The notes: a model not told the origin generated them from the letters alone. A DNA stretch of 64,000 bases from Vibrio mimicus CAIM 602 (GCF_000338875.1 NZ_AOMO01000030.1:62052-126051), one strand, 5' to 3'. Positions 8,187 through 18,082 are shown, counted from the stretch's first letter. Numbers and translations are program-made.

Positions 8187-9200
8187 TTATGCTTGTTTTT
8201 GTAACGACTTGTTAACAGACTCAATCACGATTTTTACCGCTGAATTGAGTCGCTTCATTTCTTCATCGCTGCCATGCATATCAGGATGGTATATTTTGGA
8301 TAATTGCTTATAGCGCAGCTTAATGGTTTTCACATCAGGTTGTTGATTTTGATGAAAACCCATCATGGCAAATGCCATCGCAATTTTATGCCCACTGAGA
8401 TCGTTGGTTTGGTTTTGCTGTAGGCGTTTGCACTCTTGAAATAGATGATCAAGTTGTTGCTTCTGTCTTTTGATGATGAACTGCTGCTCTTTGATTTTGC
8501 CCTCATGATCAACATTTGCCGAAGGGACTGCCGCATGACGGTATTTACGCCATAGTATTCGTACCATGATCATCGTCAGCAATAGCAAAAGAGCGGCTAA
8601 GCTCGGAAGTAGCCAATCGGTGCTAATGGCTTGATTTTCATTTGATATTGGAAGAGTCGAAGGAACGCTGAGATCTTGGTCTATCACCTTATCTAACTGA
8701 TCAATGCTGTTCAGTTGTTTCTCACGTAGCTGATTAAATTTTTGTTCCAACAAGCGAACGTAACCTTGCTCCGATTCGCTGTCATGATTGGCATTGACTC
8801 GGTACCAAAGCTCTGCCAAATCCAGCGAAGCAATTGGCGTTGGATGCTGCTCATACCATTTGGCTAAAGTTGTGCTGGCTTGAGTATTACCAGTAAGAGC
8901 CAGCTTGGTTAGCCAGTATTGGGTTTGCAACGGATCTTTTTCAATTCCTTGGCCTGTCATGAAAGCACTCGCGACTTGTGCCATCGCGGCTGGATAATCT
9001 TGTTCTGCCGCTTGCAAGAACCAATAAAAAGCTTCGTTAAGGTTTTGTGGAGTTGAAGTAGCAGCCTGATAGGCGAGGGCGAGTTGGTATTGAGCCTGTG
9101 GGTTTTGTTCTTTGGCGAGTTTGATAAGCTCTGCCATATCATCGGCTGCTGCAAGTGGAAATGAAAACAGCAAAAATAGCCATAGACTCCGCAAACGCAT
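8187..9200 (-). CDS. Sel1-repeat membrane protein with C-terminal J-domain
   Basis: A 337-residue protein in an unusual arrangement. It has a signal peptide or anchor (1-19), then Sel1/TPR-like helical repeats (about 25-135; AQYQLALAYQ, NLNEAFYWFLQAAEQ, AMAQVASAFMTGQGIEKDP). A membrane segment follows (about 196-217) with basic WRKYRH after it, then a coiled coil (about 234-262) and a J-domain with the HPD motif at 305-307. Charge distribution puts the repeats in the periplasm and the J-domain in the cytoplasm, where HPD would stimulate DnaK. It may couple envelope events to the cytosolic chaperone. The role is inferred from domains only. Confidence 0.85.
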   Translation of the reverse strand: MRLRSLWLFLLFSFPLAAADDMAELIKLAKEQNPQAQYQLALAYQAATSTPQNLNEAFYWFLQAAEQDYPAAMAQVASAFMTGQGIEKDPLQTQYWLTKLALTGNTQASTTLAKWYEQHPTPIASLDLAELWYRVNANHDSESEQGYVRLLEQKFNQLREKQLNSIDQLDKVIDQDLSVPSTLPISNENQAISTDWLLPSLAALLLLLTMIMVRILWRKYRHAAVPSANVDHEGKIKEQQFIIKRQKQQLDHLFQECKRLQQNQTNDLSGHKIAMAFAMMGFHQNQQPDVKTIKLRYKQLSKIYHPDMHGSDEEMKRLNSAVKIVIESVNKSLQKQA

Positions 9201-9223
9201 GGTATTTCTTTCCCTGAAAAAGA

Positions 9224-9248
9224 TAAAAAGCCCAGTTCACACCGGGCT
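9224..9248 (-). terminator. Rho-independent terminator after the OmpA-like lipoprotein
   Basis: Minus-strand AGCCC / GGGCT hairpin followed by TTTTTATCTT, located 67 bases after the stop of the gene at 9315 and just before the Sel1/J-domain gene, so the two minus-strand genes appear to be separate units. Confidence 0.7.
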
Positions 9249-9314
9249 ATCGTTTTGCTACTGGATGTTGCAGGATGATAACTGCCTCATCTAATAGTTT
9301 CGTTATATCACACT

Positions 9315-9986
9315 CTATTTGAGTGGCAGAATTTGAATTTCAACGCGGCGGTTACAAGCGCGTCCTTCTGCGGTGCTATTTGAGCATAGAGGGAAACGTT
9401 CACCATTACCACGAGCAATTGCACGACCTGCTGCAACTCCTTGCGAAAGAAGGAAAGCACGTACAGATTCAGCACGTTTCTCAGAGAGCACTTGGTTTGT
9501 TGTATCACTGCCTGTGCTGTCGGTATGGCCTTCAATCACTAGGCTAGTGTCAGGGTACGCCACCAGAATACGAGCAACACCACGTAAAGTTTTGTGGATA
9601 TAAGAATCGAGTTGATAGGAGCTGCTGGTAAAACCAATACCGTTTTCCATACGTAACATGAGTTGGTTCTCACCCACTCGCACGACTTGTACACCTGAAT
9701 CGAGTAGTGCTTTACGTAATTCGGCTTCTTGCTGATCAAAGTAATAACCAATACCGCCGCCAACGGCAGCACCACCCGCAGCACCAATTAAAGCGTGTTT
9801 GCGACGCTCTTTGGCATCATCACCCGTAGCAAGGCCAACTGCCGCACCTGCCAACGCGCCAAGTAAGGCACCTTTGGTAGTTGAGTTAGTTTCCATCTCT
9901 CCGGTGGTTGCATTTTGGCGCTGAGTAGCTTGACAGCCTGACAAAGCCACCACGGCGGCTAACAACAAAGTTGCTTTATTCAACAC
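9315..9986 (-). CDS. OmpA-family outer-membrane lipoprotein (YiaD-like)
   Basis: A 223-residue lipoprotein. The lipobox LSGC places the acylated cysteine at residue 18. A glycine-rich glycine-zipper segment (about 35-82; GALLGALAGAAVGLATGDD, AAGGAAVGGGIGYYF) is followed by a C-terminal OmpA/Pal domain (about 105-220) with the peptidoglycan-binding signature VIEGHTDSTGS and LSEKRAESVRAFL. It therefore anchors the outer membrane to peptidoglycan, as YiaD and related proteins do. The gene has its own terminator. Exact partners are unknown. Confidence 0.9.
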   Translation of the reverse strand: MLNKATLLLAAVVALSGCQATQRQNATTGEMETNSTTKGALLGALAGAAVGLATGDDAKERRKHALIGAAGGAAVGGGIGYYFDQQEAELRKALLDSGVQVVRVGENQLMLRMENGIGFTSSSYQLDSYIHKTLRGVARILVAYPDTSLVIEGHTDSTGSDTTNQVLSEKRAESVRAFLLSQGVAAGRAIARGNGERFPLCSNSTAEGRACNRRVEIQILPLK

Positions 9987-10085
9987 ATTCTCTCCGTTTA
10001 TTGAATGATATGTCGCGCAATAAACGAGAAATCGCGTTCAACGTCAATCTGTGGATTGCGCTTTTGACCAATCTCTTACAAATCG

Positions 10086-10769
10086 CTATTTGAGTAACTT
10101 AGGTGCCTGTGCACCATGAATAGGGCGATTGACCGATACACGACGACCTTTTTTAAGGCCAGTCTCGTAGTCTTCTGTCAGGTTTTTCATCGCTTCTCTA
10201 AGCTGCTGCTTGAAGGTTTCGCGGTCGATATTTTCGAATTCTTTATCAATATAGTTATTGATTTTGTTCATCGAGTCTTCGTCTGGCGTGATGATCGGAA
10301 GCTTTTCTAATGCGCCTTCAATCCAACCAGAGAGAAAAGAGTTCACACGGCGGGTGACTTCCAAGGAAGACGTGCCAGTGCCTGCAAAGCTATTGCGAAA
10401 CTGCCCTGTTTGCTCGTTCATCTCACGATAGATGATGTCAAAAGCAAACGCGGCGAAGATGGCGCGATCGGCCTCACCGATAAACTCAACGCGTTTTAAA
10501 CCTTTGTGATTGATGAGCACGGCTTCAACCCCAAATCGGGTGTTGATGCCACGAATCACCCGCAAGATGCCAGAGGAAATTGCAGCAGGGAGCAAATGGG
10601 AGGATTGGGTTTTCCCCATCTTGATGAACTCGATATCGTCTTTATCGAGGCCATATTTCAACATCAGGTTGTGCGCCATTTTTATCGCATTTGCGGCTTC
10701 ATTGACGTTAGCAGAATTACCTAACTCAAGGCATTTAGCGATTTTTTTTAGGGCTTTTTGTTTATCCAT
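10086..10769 (-). CDS. DUF2786 domain protein
   Basis: A 227-residue cytosolic protein. The first 40 residues (KALKKIAKCLELGNSANVNEAANAIKMAHNLMLKYGL) match the DUF2786 pattern, followed by a domain of about 120 residues (IEFIGEADRAIFAAFAFDIIYREMNE region) and a charged C-terminus rich in K, E and D. The family is found in bacteria and phages without assigned activity. The ATG at 10769 is preferred over a TTG two codons upstream. No obvious operon partner is visible. Confidence 0.75.
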   Translation of the reverse strand: MDKQKALKKIAKCLELGNSANVNEAANAIKMAHNLMLKYGLDKDDIEFIKMGKTQSSHLLPAAISSGILRVIRGINTRFGVEAVLINHKGLKRVEFIGEADRAIFAAFAFDIIYREMNEQTGQFRNSFAGTGTSSLEVTRRVNSFLSGWIEGALEKLPIITPDEDSMNKINNYIDKEFENIDRETFKQQLREAMKNLTEDYETGLKKGRRVSVNRPIHGAQAPKLLK

Positions 10770-10846
10770 TGGCAAGCAAAGCAGATTTGGTACGACTTAA
10801 TGAAAGTCCGACATTCTATCGTTTTTACCTGCGAAGGAAAAGGGAA

Positions 10847-10872
10847 GCGGCCATCTCTTGAGAGATGACCGC
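10847..10872 (-). terminator. Rho-independent terminator after the CheX-like gene
   Basis: Twelve-bp stem (GCGGTCATCTCT / AGAGATGGCCGC on the minus strand, one mismatch) with a minimal loop, then TTCCCTTTTCC. It lies 64 bases downstream of the stop at 10937. Confidence 0.65.
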
Positions 10873-10936
10873 TATGACGTTTTACTAGAGGCCACCGTGA
10901 CATGGGTTATCGCCTCGAATTCTCTAGGCTAGGAGA

Positions 10937-11620
10937 TTAGATGCCCAGTTGGTCAAGTAAATCAGCTGCTTCATTAGTGGGTGCGGAAGTAGCAGGAGTA
11001 TGAGCTTTTTTCTGCTGTTGTTGAGTCGCTTCTAAAATGTCATCCGGGCTTTCATCTTCGCGAACATCAAACTCTTCAAGTTGAATAAACTCGGTTTTGT
11101 CCATCGCTAATTCAAGATAAAAAATGTTGTTATTGGCGGTAGAGAAGGTGACACGGCGCGCCTGTGGGCGATCCAGGTTCGTATCTACAGATAAGATTAC
11201 CTGTTTATTTAGCGACAACATTTTTGGTTGGTTCTGGGTGATGTTGGTTTGCAGCTCTTTGCGTACTTTGTTAGTGAAATCGCCGACTAGCTGGTTCATC
11301 AATTCACCTAAAACGTCGCCAACTTCATCAGAAGTATGCAGTACAGCCAGCTCATCTTCAGGCATACCCATATTGCGCATGTAGTTGGTGTAAACTTCAA
11401 GCGCTGCTTTTGCGGTAAAATTGATCACCACCAAGCCAGTAAATCCGCCATCGAACAACACAAAACAGCCGAAATCTGGTTTTAATGATGTTTTATTGAT
11501 TTTCTGCACCATCGCGGAATAGTTGATTGGCGAGTTAGTGGCGGAAGTGAGAACCGTAGAAACCGATTGGCACAGCATGAGTAGAATATCTTCAGTTGTT
11601 ACTATTTGATTTTTTTTCAT
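10937..11620 (-). CDS. CheX/CheC-like protein (DUF3334-type)
   Basis: A 227-residue cytosolic protein whose central segment DEVGDVLGELMNQLVGDF contains the ExxxN signature (ELMN) of CheX/CheC phosphatases, in a layout with flanking strands that suits the CheX fold. CheX-type enzymes dephosphorylate CheY-like receiver domains. Here there is no kinase or receiver gene next door, so the target is unknown. The C-terminal 40 residues are low-complexity (QQQQKK and proline/alanine-rich), ending in a short conserved-looking LLDQLGI. The start at 11620 has GGAAAA upstream; an ATG at 11632 in frame has none. I recall such proteins as DUF3334 in Vibrio. Confidence 0.75.
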   Translation of the reverse strand: MKKNQIVTTEDILLMLCQSVSTVLTSATNSPINYSAMVQKINKTSLKPDFGCFVLFDGGFTGLVVINFTAKAALEVYTNYMRNMGMPEDELAVLHTSDEVGDVLGELMNQLVGDFTNKVRKELQTNITQNQPKMLSLNKQVILSVDTNLDRPQARRVTFSTANNNIFYLELAMDKTEFIQLEEFDVREDESPDDILEATQQQQKKAHTPATSAPTNEAADLLDQLGI

Positions 11621-11832
11621 CGTTTTTTCCATACAGTTCTAAATAAATGAAATAACAGAATGGGTCAGCAATACACAAAGTTAAAAAATTCTGTTTCACC
11701 GCATTCTGGCACTCAGATTCTGATTTGATCACCATTTTAAATGTTGTAAAGTGACCGAATTCAAAGATTACTCTTTAAAATCCAACAATAACCCAAAGCT
11801 GATTGGATCAGCGTAGTAGGGGCAGGAAGCAA

Positions 11833-14800
11833 ATGTTACCAAGACTTCATCACCAATCCGACGTTGATCCGGTGGTTTTAACTTTTTTACACGAGTTAAA
11901 AACCGCAGGGTTTATTGGCGATATTGAAACTCAATATTCCAGCCGTCTTGCTGTGGCAACCGACAACAGCGTTTATCAACAATTGCCCCAAGCCGTTGTG
12001 CATCCTAAATCCACAGCGGATGTGTTCTTATAGGAAAGATTAGTTCAAAACCTGAATTTGAGAGAGTGACTTTTTCACCTCGTGGCGGCGGTACTGGCAC
12101 AAATGGTCAATCGCTCACCAAAGGGGTAGTGGTTGATCTCTCTCGACATATGAACCGCATCTTAGAAATTAATCCACAAGAAGGTTGGGTGCGTGTTCAA
12201 GCTGGGGTGATCAAAGATCAACTCAATGATGCCGTTCGTCCGGATGGTTTTTTCTTTTCTCCGGATCTCTCGACCAGTAATCGTGCAACCTTGGGCGGGA
12301 TGATCAATACCGATGCCTCAGGGCAAGGTTCTCTGCAATATGGCAAAACCTCTGATCACGTGCTTTCTCTACAAGCAGTATTAGCTGATGGTTCATTGCT
12401 TGAATCCGATCTCTCACAAGGATTGCCTGAAGAACACAGTTTCGCGGCGCAAGCCATGCAAGTCACCGAACAGGTTTGCCGAACCAAACGTGCGCAAATT
12501 GTGGCTAAATTCCCGCCGTTAAACCGTTTTTTGACGGGATACGATTTAAAAAATGCGTTGAATGAAGTTGAAGATCGCTTCGATATCACTCGTGTATTGT
12601 GTGGTGCAGAAGGCTCTCTGGCTTTCATTACTGAGGCCAAACTCAATTTAACACCAATCCCCAAAGCGCGAACCTTGGTTAACGTTAAATACGACAGTTT
12701 TGATTCCGCACTGCGCAATGCGCCTTTGATGGTGGAAGCGAAAGCATTGTCGGTCGAAACCGTCGATTCTAAAGTCCTCAATTTAGCCAAAGAAGATATT
12801 ATTTGGCACAGCGTGAAGGATTTATTGACGGATGTGCCGGGCAAAGAGATGCAAGGCATCAATATGGTCGAATACGCAGGCCAAGATATCGAGCAGATTA
12901 ATGAGCAAGTCACTCAATTGACGGCTCGTCTTGATGAGATGATTGCCAACCAGCAAGCGGGGATTATCGGCTACCAAGTGTGCAGTGACTTGGCGAGCAT
13001 CAACCGTATTTACAACATGCGTAAAAAAGCGGTGGGCTTGCTCGGTGCGGCGAAAGGCCGTGCTAAACCGGTTGCTTTTACCGAAGATACTTGTGTCCCA
13101 CCGGAAAACTTGGCTGATTTTATTGTCGAATTTCGCGCGCTACTCGATTCAAAAAATCTGGCTTACGGCATGTTTGGGCATGTGGATGCGGGTGTATTGC
13201 ATGTTCGCCCAGCGCTTGACCTGTGTGACCCAAAACAAGAACTGTTGATGCGTGAAATTTCCGATCAAGTGGTCAAGCTGGTGGCTAAATATGGCGGATT
13301 GATGTGGGGTGAGCACGGCAAAGGCTATCGTTCGGAATACGGCCCAGAATTTTTTGGTGAGGAGCTGTTCACCGAACTGCGTCGTGTGAAAGCGGCGTTT
13401 GACCCGCACAACAAAATGAATCCGGGTAAAATTTGTACTCCGCTGGATACGCCATTTGAGCTGGTGAAAGTCTCCGACACCAAACGCGGTTTTTACGATC
13501 GCCAAATCGATGTCAAAGTACGCGACAGCTTTAAGCAAGCAATGGAATGTAACGGTAACGGTTTGTGTTTTAACTACGAAACCAGTTCTCCCATGTGTCC
13601 ATCAATGAAGGTGACGGCAGATCGTCGACACTCACCAAAAGGGCGTGCTGGGTTGGTGCGTGAATGGTTACGCCAACTGACCGAGCAGGGTATTGATATC
13701 CTCGATCTTGAGAAAGCCACTCTAGAATCCTCGCCAACGATTAAGTCGATGCTTGACCGTGTTCGTCACGCTTTTACCAAAGATAAACAGTATGATTTTT
13801 CTCATGAAGTTTATGAGGCGATGAATGGTTGTTTGGCCTGTAAAGCGTGTGCAAGCCAGTGCCCAATCAAAGTCGATGTACCGAGTTTCCGTTCGCGCTT
13901 TTTGAATATTTATCACAGTCGCTACCCGCGTCCGGTGAAAGATTATTTAGTGGCGAACATCGAATCTTTATTACCTGTGATGGCGAAAGCGCCGCAACTG
14001 GTTAATAGCGTTTTAGCGCAATCTACTGTGCAAAAGTTAACGGCAAAAACCGTGGGTTATGTGGATGCACCGCTCCTGTCAGTGCCGACACTGGCGCAGC
14101 GTTTGCGCCGTCACCCTGTTGTGTTGTTTGATATGCAGCGTTTAGCTTCGTTGTCTCAAGAAGAACGTGACCAACATGTGTTGATAGTACAAGACCCATT
14201 TACCAGTTACTACGATGCGGATGTGGTGGAAGATTTCGTTGCGCTGCTGCTTAAGTTGGGTAAAAAGCCGGTATTGTTACCGTTTAAGCCCAATGGCAAA
14301 GCTCAGCACATTAAAGGATTTTTGCGCCAGTTTCGTTCTACAGCAGCCAGCACTGCCGCATTTCTCACTCAAGTAGCGGATCTTAAGATTCCTCTAGTGG
14401 GCGTTGACCCAGCGTTGGTGCTCTGTTATCGCGATGAATATGTCGAAATCCTAGGGCAAGAGCGAGGTGAGTTTTCTGTGTTGACTGTACATGAATGGCT
14501 AAAGCCGCGTTTGACGCAGTTTTCGAGCCAGACTTCGGATGGGCAACCGTGGTACTTATTAGCGCACTGTACTGAGAAAACTAAGCTACCAAATGCGGAG
14601 AAAGAGTGGGTGGAAATCTTCCGCCACTTTGGTACGCAGCTGAATGCGGTGGCGGTAGGGTGCTGTGGTATGGCGGGTACCTTTGGTCATGAGGTGGATA
14701 AATTAACCATGTCTCGCGATATTTACGATTTGAGTTGGCAACCCGCATTAGCGTCGCTACCGAAAGAGCGCTGTTTGGTGACGGGGTATTCATGTCGCAG

Positions 14801-14867
14801 CCAAGTAAAGCGATTTGAGAGCCTTAAGCCTAAGCATCCGCTGCAAGCTTTGCTACAGTTGCTTTAA
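11833..14867 (+). pseudogene. ydiJ: YdiJ-type FAD/Fe-S oxidoreductase, split by a frameshift
   Basis: A large flavin and iron-sulfur protein close to E. coli YdiJ (about 1018 residues), an enzyme reported to oxidise D-2-hydroxyglutarate. The first part starts at ATG 11833 (AGGAAG site; MLPRLHHQSDVDPV) and stops at 12033 after KSTADVFL. Shifting frame near base 12024 (one G missing from GTGGTT) restores STADVVLIGKISSKPEFERV and joins the rest. Then follow the FAD-binding domain (PRGGGTGTNGQSL, STSNRATLGGMINTDASGQG), the C-terminal FAD-oxidase domain (GMFGHVDAGVLHVRP, GEHGKGYRSEYGP), a ferredoxin-like domain (CLACKACASQCPIKVDVP) and a CCG domain (VGCCGMAGTFGHE). Without the shift it would be full length. 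A sequencing error is likely. Confidence 0.9.
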
Positions 14868-14870
14868 TTA

Positions 14871-14899
14871 ACAAGCCCAGTTTATCTGGGCTTGTTTCA
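14871..14899 (+). terminator. Rho-independent terminator after ydiJ
   Basis: Ten-bp stem ACAAGCCCAG / CTGGGCTTGT with loop TTTAT and following TTTC, three bases after the ydiJ stop codon. Confidence 0.85.
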
Positions 14900-14919
14900 T
14901 AATCTATCGAGTAATCAAT

Positions 14920-15381
14920 ATGAGAAATCTTGAATTGAAAGTGCCGCCAGTGGCTGTGTTTTTGGTTGCATTAACCCTTGTTCATCTCGCTGCACGTTGG
15001 TTTAGCACACTTTCTCTTTCACTGCCTTTCCCGAGTTTAATGATGGTATTGTGTTTTTGTAGTTCAGGTTTCTTTGGACTGGCTGGCGTTATGGAATTTC
15101 GTCGTCATAAAACCACGGTAAATCCGTTAGCGCCTGATTTGGCGGTGACAGTGGTGGACAGTGGCGTTTTCGCTTTGAGCCGCAATCCAATGTACCTTGC
15201 ACTGTTACTGTTGTTATTTGGCTTAGCTTATTGGCAGGAAAATGCATTGAGTTTGGTTATGGTGGGTGGTTTTATGATTTATATGAATCAATACCAAATC
15301 GAGCCCGAGGAACGCATTTTAGAAGCTAAGTTTGGTGAGGTCTATTTGCAGTATAAACAGTGTGTTAGACGTTGGTTTTAA
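14920..15381 (+). CDS. Isoprenylcysteine carboxyl methyltransferase-like membrane protein
   Basis: A 153-residue polytopic membrane protein with hydrophobic segments at about 10-28, 38-58, 85-105 and 108-125. The C-terminal half has the ICMT/PEMT pattern: VDSGVFALSRNPMYLALLL, then EPEERILEAKFGEVYLQYK, in which RNPMY and the E-rich segment bind S-adenosylmethionine and substrate in the family. Bacterial members are widespread but their substrates are mostly unknown. It follows the ydiJ terminator and is followed by a separate vesB promoter region. No SAM glycine motif is expected in this membrane fold. Confidence 0.8.
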   Translation: MRNLELKVPPVAVFLVALTLVHLAARWFSTLSLSLPFPSLMMVLCFCSSGFFGLAGVMEFRRHKTTVNPLAPDLAVTVVDSGVFALSRNPMYLALLLLLFGLAYWQENALSLVMVGGFMIYMNQYQIEPEERILEAKFGEVYLQYKQCVRRWF

Positions 15382-15491
15382 ACGATAACTTAAGGTGCTG
15401 CTCACAAACTGATGATAAATAACGCTTTCAATTCGTTGAAATAATATATCTTGAGCAAGCTATATTATTAGATGATTGGAAGGACTCAGTT

Positions 15492-17132
15492 GTGAAAAAG
15501 GCTTATACCTTGTTGGCGTGTTCTGTCGCGTCAGTATTTTTCCCTACAATGCTCTTTGCTGAATCTACAGCAAACATTTCACCACGCATTATTAATGGTT
15601 CCGATGCAACTTTAGGTGAGTGGCCCTCGATTGTGGCTTTAGTTAAAAGTGGCCAAAATGCATTTGATGGTCAGTTTTGTGGTGGCAGTTTCTTAGGCGG
15701 TCGTTATGTGTTGACTGCTGCTCACTGTGTTGAATTTATGGATCCGGCCAAGTTGGATGCGGTCATTGGAATCAATAATTTGAACAATGAAGGTAGCGAA
15801 GGGATCCGTGTCCCAGTTCGTCGTATTTATGTTCATGAAGACTACTTCAATAGCAATTTGGTAAATGATATTGCGATTCTGGAACTGGATCGTGAAGTCT
15901 CTTCTCCTGCTATAACCATAGCTGATGCGACAACTCGAACTTCTACTGCTGCGGGTTCTCGTATGAGCGTTGCAGGCTGGGGAACAACTACGCCATCTGG
16001 TAGCTCAGTGTATCCCTCAGTATTGCAGAAAGTGGATGTTAATTTACAAGACCAAAGCACTTGTTACATGGCAATGAGCGGTTTAAATCCCTCTGGTATC
16101 TCTTTCAATCCCAATTCAACTAATTTCTGTGCAGGAACAGCAAATAATGAAGATTCCTGTCGTGGTGATTCTGGTGGCCCAATTATTGTTGCGGATACTG
16201 GAGTGCAATTAGGTATTGTCAGTTGGGGTTCAGCGGTATGCGCAACGAGTGGTACTTATGGTGTTTATACCAATATCAGTCACTTCACTAACTGGATTAC
16301 TCAAAAAACCAATGGTTTTAGCTATGAGCAATACGTTGATGAAAAACAGATACCCTTAGCGCCATTTACGCGCACCTTCACCTACAATAACTTTGGCAAC
16401 AATCAGATGACGTATTCAGGAGTTAGGATTATCAATAATCCGTACGACCCAAGTCATCTTGTGTCAGTGGTAGCGAATAGCTGTGAAAGTCAAACGCTCA
16501 ATCCTAATGAAAGTTGTGAGATTACTTTCCAATTCTCTCCACAAGCCTACCAAACGTATCAATACGAAATTGATGTTGATTTTTCGGAAAATGGTGTGAG
16601 CAGAACTGCCGATACGACGGTTAAGTTTAAAACGATGAGAAGTGCAAGTTCGGAGGTGATTAATGCACTTTCTACATTGCCTAAAACTGATGTTTTAAGC
16701 AGTGAGCAAGGTTGGAGTGTGGTTGGAAATGAGCTTCGTTCTGGTGTTATCGGCGACTCACATCGATCTGAACTGGTGATTAAAGGTATTCCTCGCGGGA
16801 TAATTTCCTTCAACTATCGAATGTCATCGGAAAGTACCGACATGTTAGAAGTTTATCTGAATGGAGAATTCAGAGGCCGAGCTTCTGGTTACTCAGCTAG
16901 TACGGTGCGACTATCATTATTAAATACGGATAATATTGTTGAATTCCGTTATGTGAAGAATGGCAGTGTTTCATCAGGTGAAGATGCGGCGTTTATCTCT
17001 AATCTTCGTTATTCTTCTAGCATATTGGCGGAGAGCACATCAACAACAACTAGCTCTTCTGGCGGTGGCTCCATTGGCTGGTTTGGTTTGTTGCTATTCG
17101 CCCCGTTGTGGATGAGAAGAAAAGCTTCTTGA
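15492..17132 (+). CDS. vesB: Secreted trypsin-like serine protease VesB with GlyGly-CTERM tail
   Basis: A 546-residue exported protease. It has a signal peptide (1-23), a short propeptide ending at R32 before IINGS (zymogen activation site R32/I33), and a chymotrypsin-fold domain. The triad is H78 (TAAHC), D126 (NDIAIL) and S227 (GDSGGP), with D221 in the S1 pocket, so cleavage after Arg/Lys is expected. A C-terminal Ig-like part (about 290-510) precedes a GlyGly-CTERM tail: SSSGGGSIGWFG, a hydrophobic stretch and terminal MRRKAS, the signal for rhombosortase processing. V. cholerae VesB is secreted by the type II system and can nick cholera toxin A. The start is GTG with a GGAAGGA site. Confidence 0.95.
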   Translation: MKKAYTLLACSVASVFFPTMLFAESTANISPRIINGSDATLGEWPSIVALVKSGQNAFDGQFCGGSFLGGRYVLTAAHCVEFMDPAKLDAVIGINNLNNEGSEGIRVPVRRIYVHEDYFNSNLVNDIAILELDREVSSPAITIADATTRTSTAAGSRMSVAGWGTTTPSGSSVYPSVLQKVDVNLQDQSTCYMAMSGLNPSGISFNPNSTNFCAGTANNEDSCRGDSGGPIIVADTGVQLGIVSWGSAVCATSGTYGVYTNISHFTNWITQKTNGFSYEQYVDEKQIPLAPFTRTFTYNNFGNNQMTYSGVRIINNPYDPSHLVSVVANSCESQTLNPNESCEITFQFSPQAYQTYQYEIDVDFSENGVSRTADTTVKFKTMRSASSEVINALSTLPKTDVLSSEQGWSVVGNELRSGVIGDSHRSELVIKGIPRGIISFNYRMSSESTDMLEVYLNGEFRGRASGYSASTVRLSLLNTDNIVEFRYVKNGSVSSGEDAAFISNLRYSSSILAESTSTTTSSSGGGSIGWFGLLLFAPLWMRRKAS

Positions 17133-17153
17133 TTATTAATTGCGAATATAAAG

Positions 17154-17182
17154 ATAACCCGCTGTGTGCGGGTTATTTTTTG
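17154..17182 (+). terminator. Rho-independent terminator after vesB
   Basis: ATAACCCGC / GCGGGTTAT stem, five-base loop, then TTTTTTGG, 22 bases after the vesB stop. Confidence 0.9.
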
Positions 17183-17207
17183 GGCGTTGGATCAGGTGTT
17201 TAACGAA

Positions 17208-17933
17208 CTATGCCGCTTGCTCAATTTGGCTGAGAAAAGCCTCTTTGCGCTCATTGAAACGATTTACGAGATCATCAATTTCCGCTTGATCGTATGGTTT
17301 TAAACCACTGGCAACCATGCGCTTAAGCCCTTTTCCAACCACTTGCCCTTCTTCTTTGAAAGCGAAGTTGAGTGTTACTAGGCCACGTTTACCATCGACA
17401 TCAAAGGTCGCACCGGTAAATTCTACTTCCGGATGAGTGAGATCAAGGCGGGTAAATTCCACTTCCATTGACTCATAAATCACTAATGGGCGCTGACAGT
17501 TGATCATCATCTGCTGTTCTTCCATCAATGGCACCATGATGTGCGGGAAGTTCATTCCAGAAAACTGCACATAGCTAGTGACCACGTGCTCAATAAAGGC
17601 AGGGTTACGGTTAACTTGGCCTTCATGCGACATATGTAGGTATTCTTTGCCATTCGCATCCACTACCGCACTTTCAAGTTCACACTTGTTTTCAATATGC
17701 AAAGCAACGCCATCGCTCACCATACCTGAGAAGTCAAAACGCATCTTCTGGCTAATGCCTTCTTTTTGCAGCAGTACGGCAAAAAGCAAATCGCCTGGTA
17801 CGCAGAAACGCTTGCTGTCTTCGTCATGGATTGGGTTGAAATCGCCTGCCACCAGTTTGGCAAAGTGGCTAGCCTGTTGGCGAGTAAATTGAAATTGGTG
17901 TTGTTGGGTTGAATGGTATGCCGTCAGAAACAT
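17208..17933 (-). CDS. DUF3581 protein (hotdog-like)
   Basis: A 241-residue cytosolic protein. The segment FAKLVAGDFNPIHDED near residue 27-42 resembles the MaoC/hotdog dehydratase motif (gDxNPiH) that binds acyl-CoA-like substrates; the rest (VEFTGATFDVDGKRGLVTLNF) could form a second hotdog half. I recall this as DUF3581, conserved in Vibrio and relatives with no assigned reaction. It stands alone between the vesB terminator and the hut cluster. A lipid-related role is only an inference from the motif. Confidence 0.75.
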   Translation of the reverse strand: MFLTAYHSTQQHQFQFTRQQASHFAKLVAGDFNPIHDEDSKRFCVPGDLLFAVLLQKEGISQKMRFDFSGMVSDGVALHIENKCELESAVVDANGKEYLHMSHEGQVNRNPAFIEHVVTSYVQFSGMNFPHIMVPLMEEQQMMINCQRPLVIYESMEVEFTRLDLTHPEVEFTGATFDVDGKRGLVTLNFAFKEEGQVVGKGLKRMVASGLKPYDQAEIDDLVNRFNERKEAFLSQIEQAA

Positions 17934-18040
17934 GGTTATCGCTATCTAAACTAAACTGCGGGCATTATAGGACAGAATCTCGCAATCATTGGTCTATCCA
18001 GTGGATATTTGAAGTTGCCACTTCAAGTCGTTTTAGTCAT

Positions 18041-18060
18041 AAGAGCCCCGAAGGGCTCTT
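18041..18060. terminator. Hairpin downstream of hutH, possible terminator
   Basis: Perfect 8-bp stem AAGAGCCC / GGGCTCTT with a CGAA tetraloop, 22 bases beyond the hutH stop. No T run follows on the minus strand, so it may act as a 3' stabiliser or weak terminator of the hut operon. Confidence 0.45.
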
Positions 18061-18082
18061 TAAATGGTGATTAGCCTGACAC

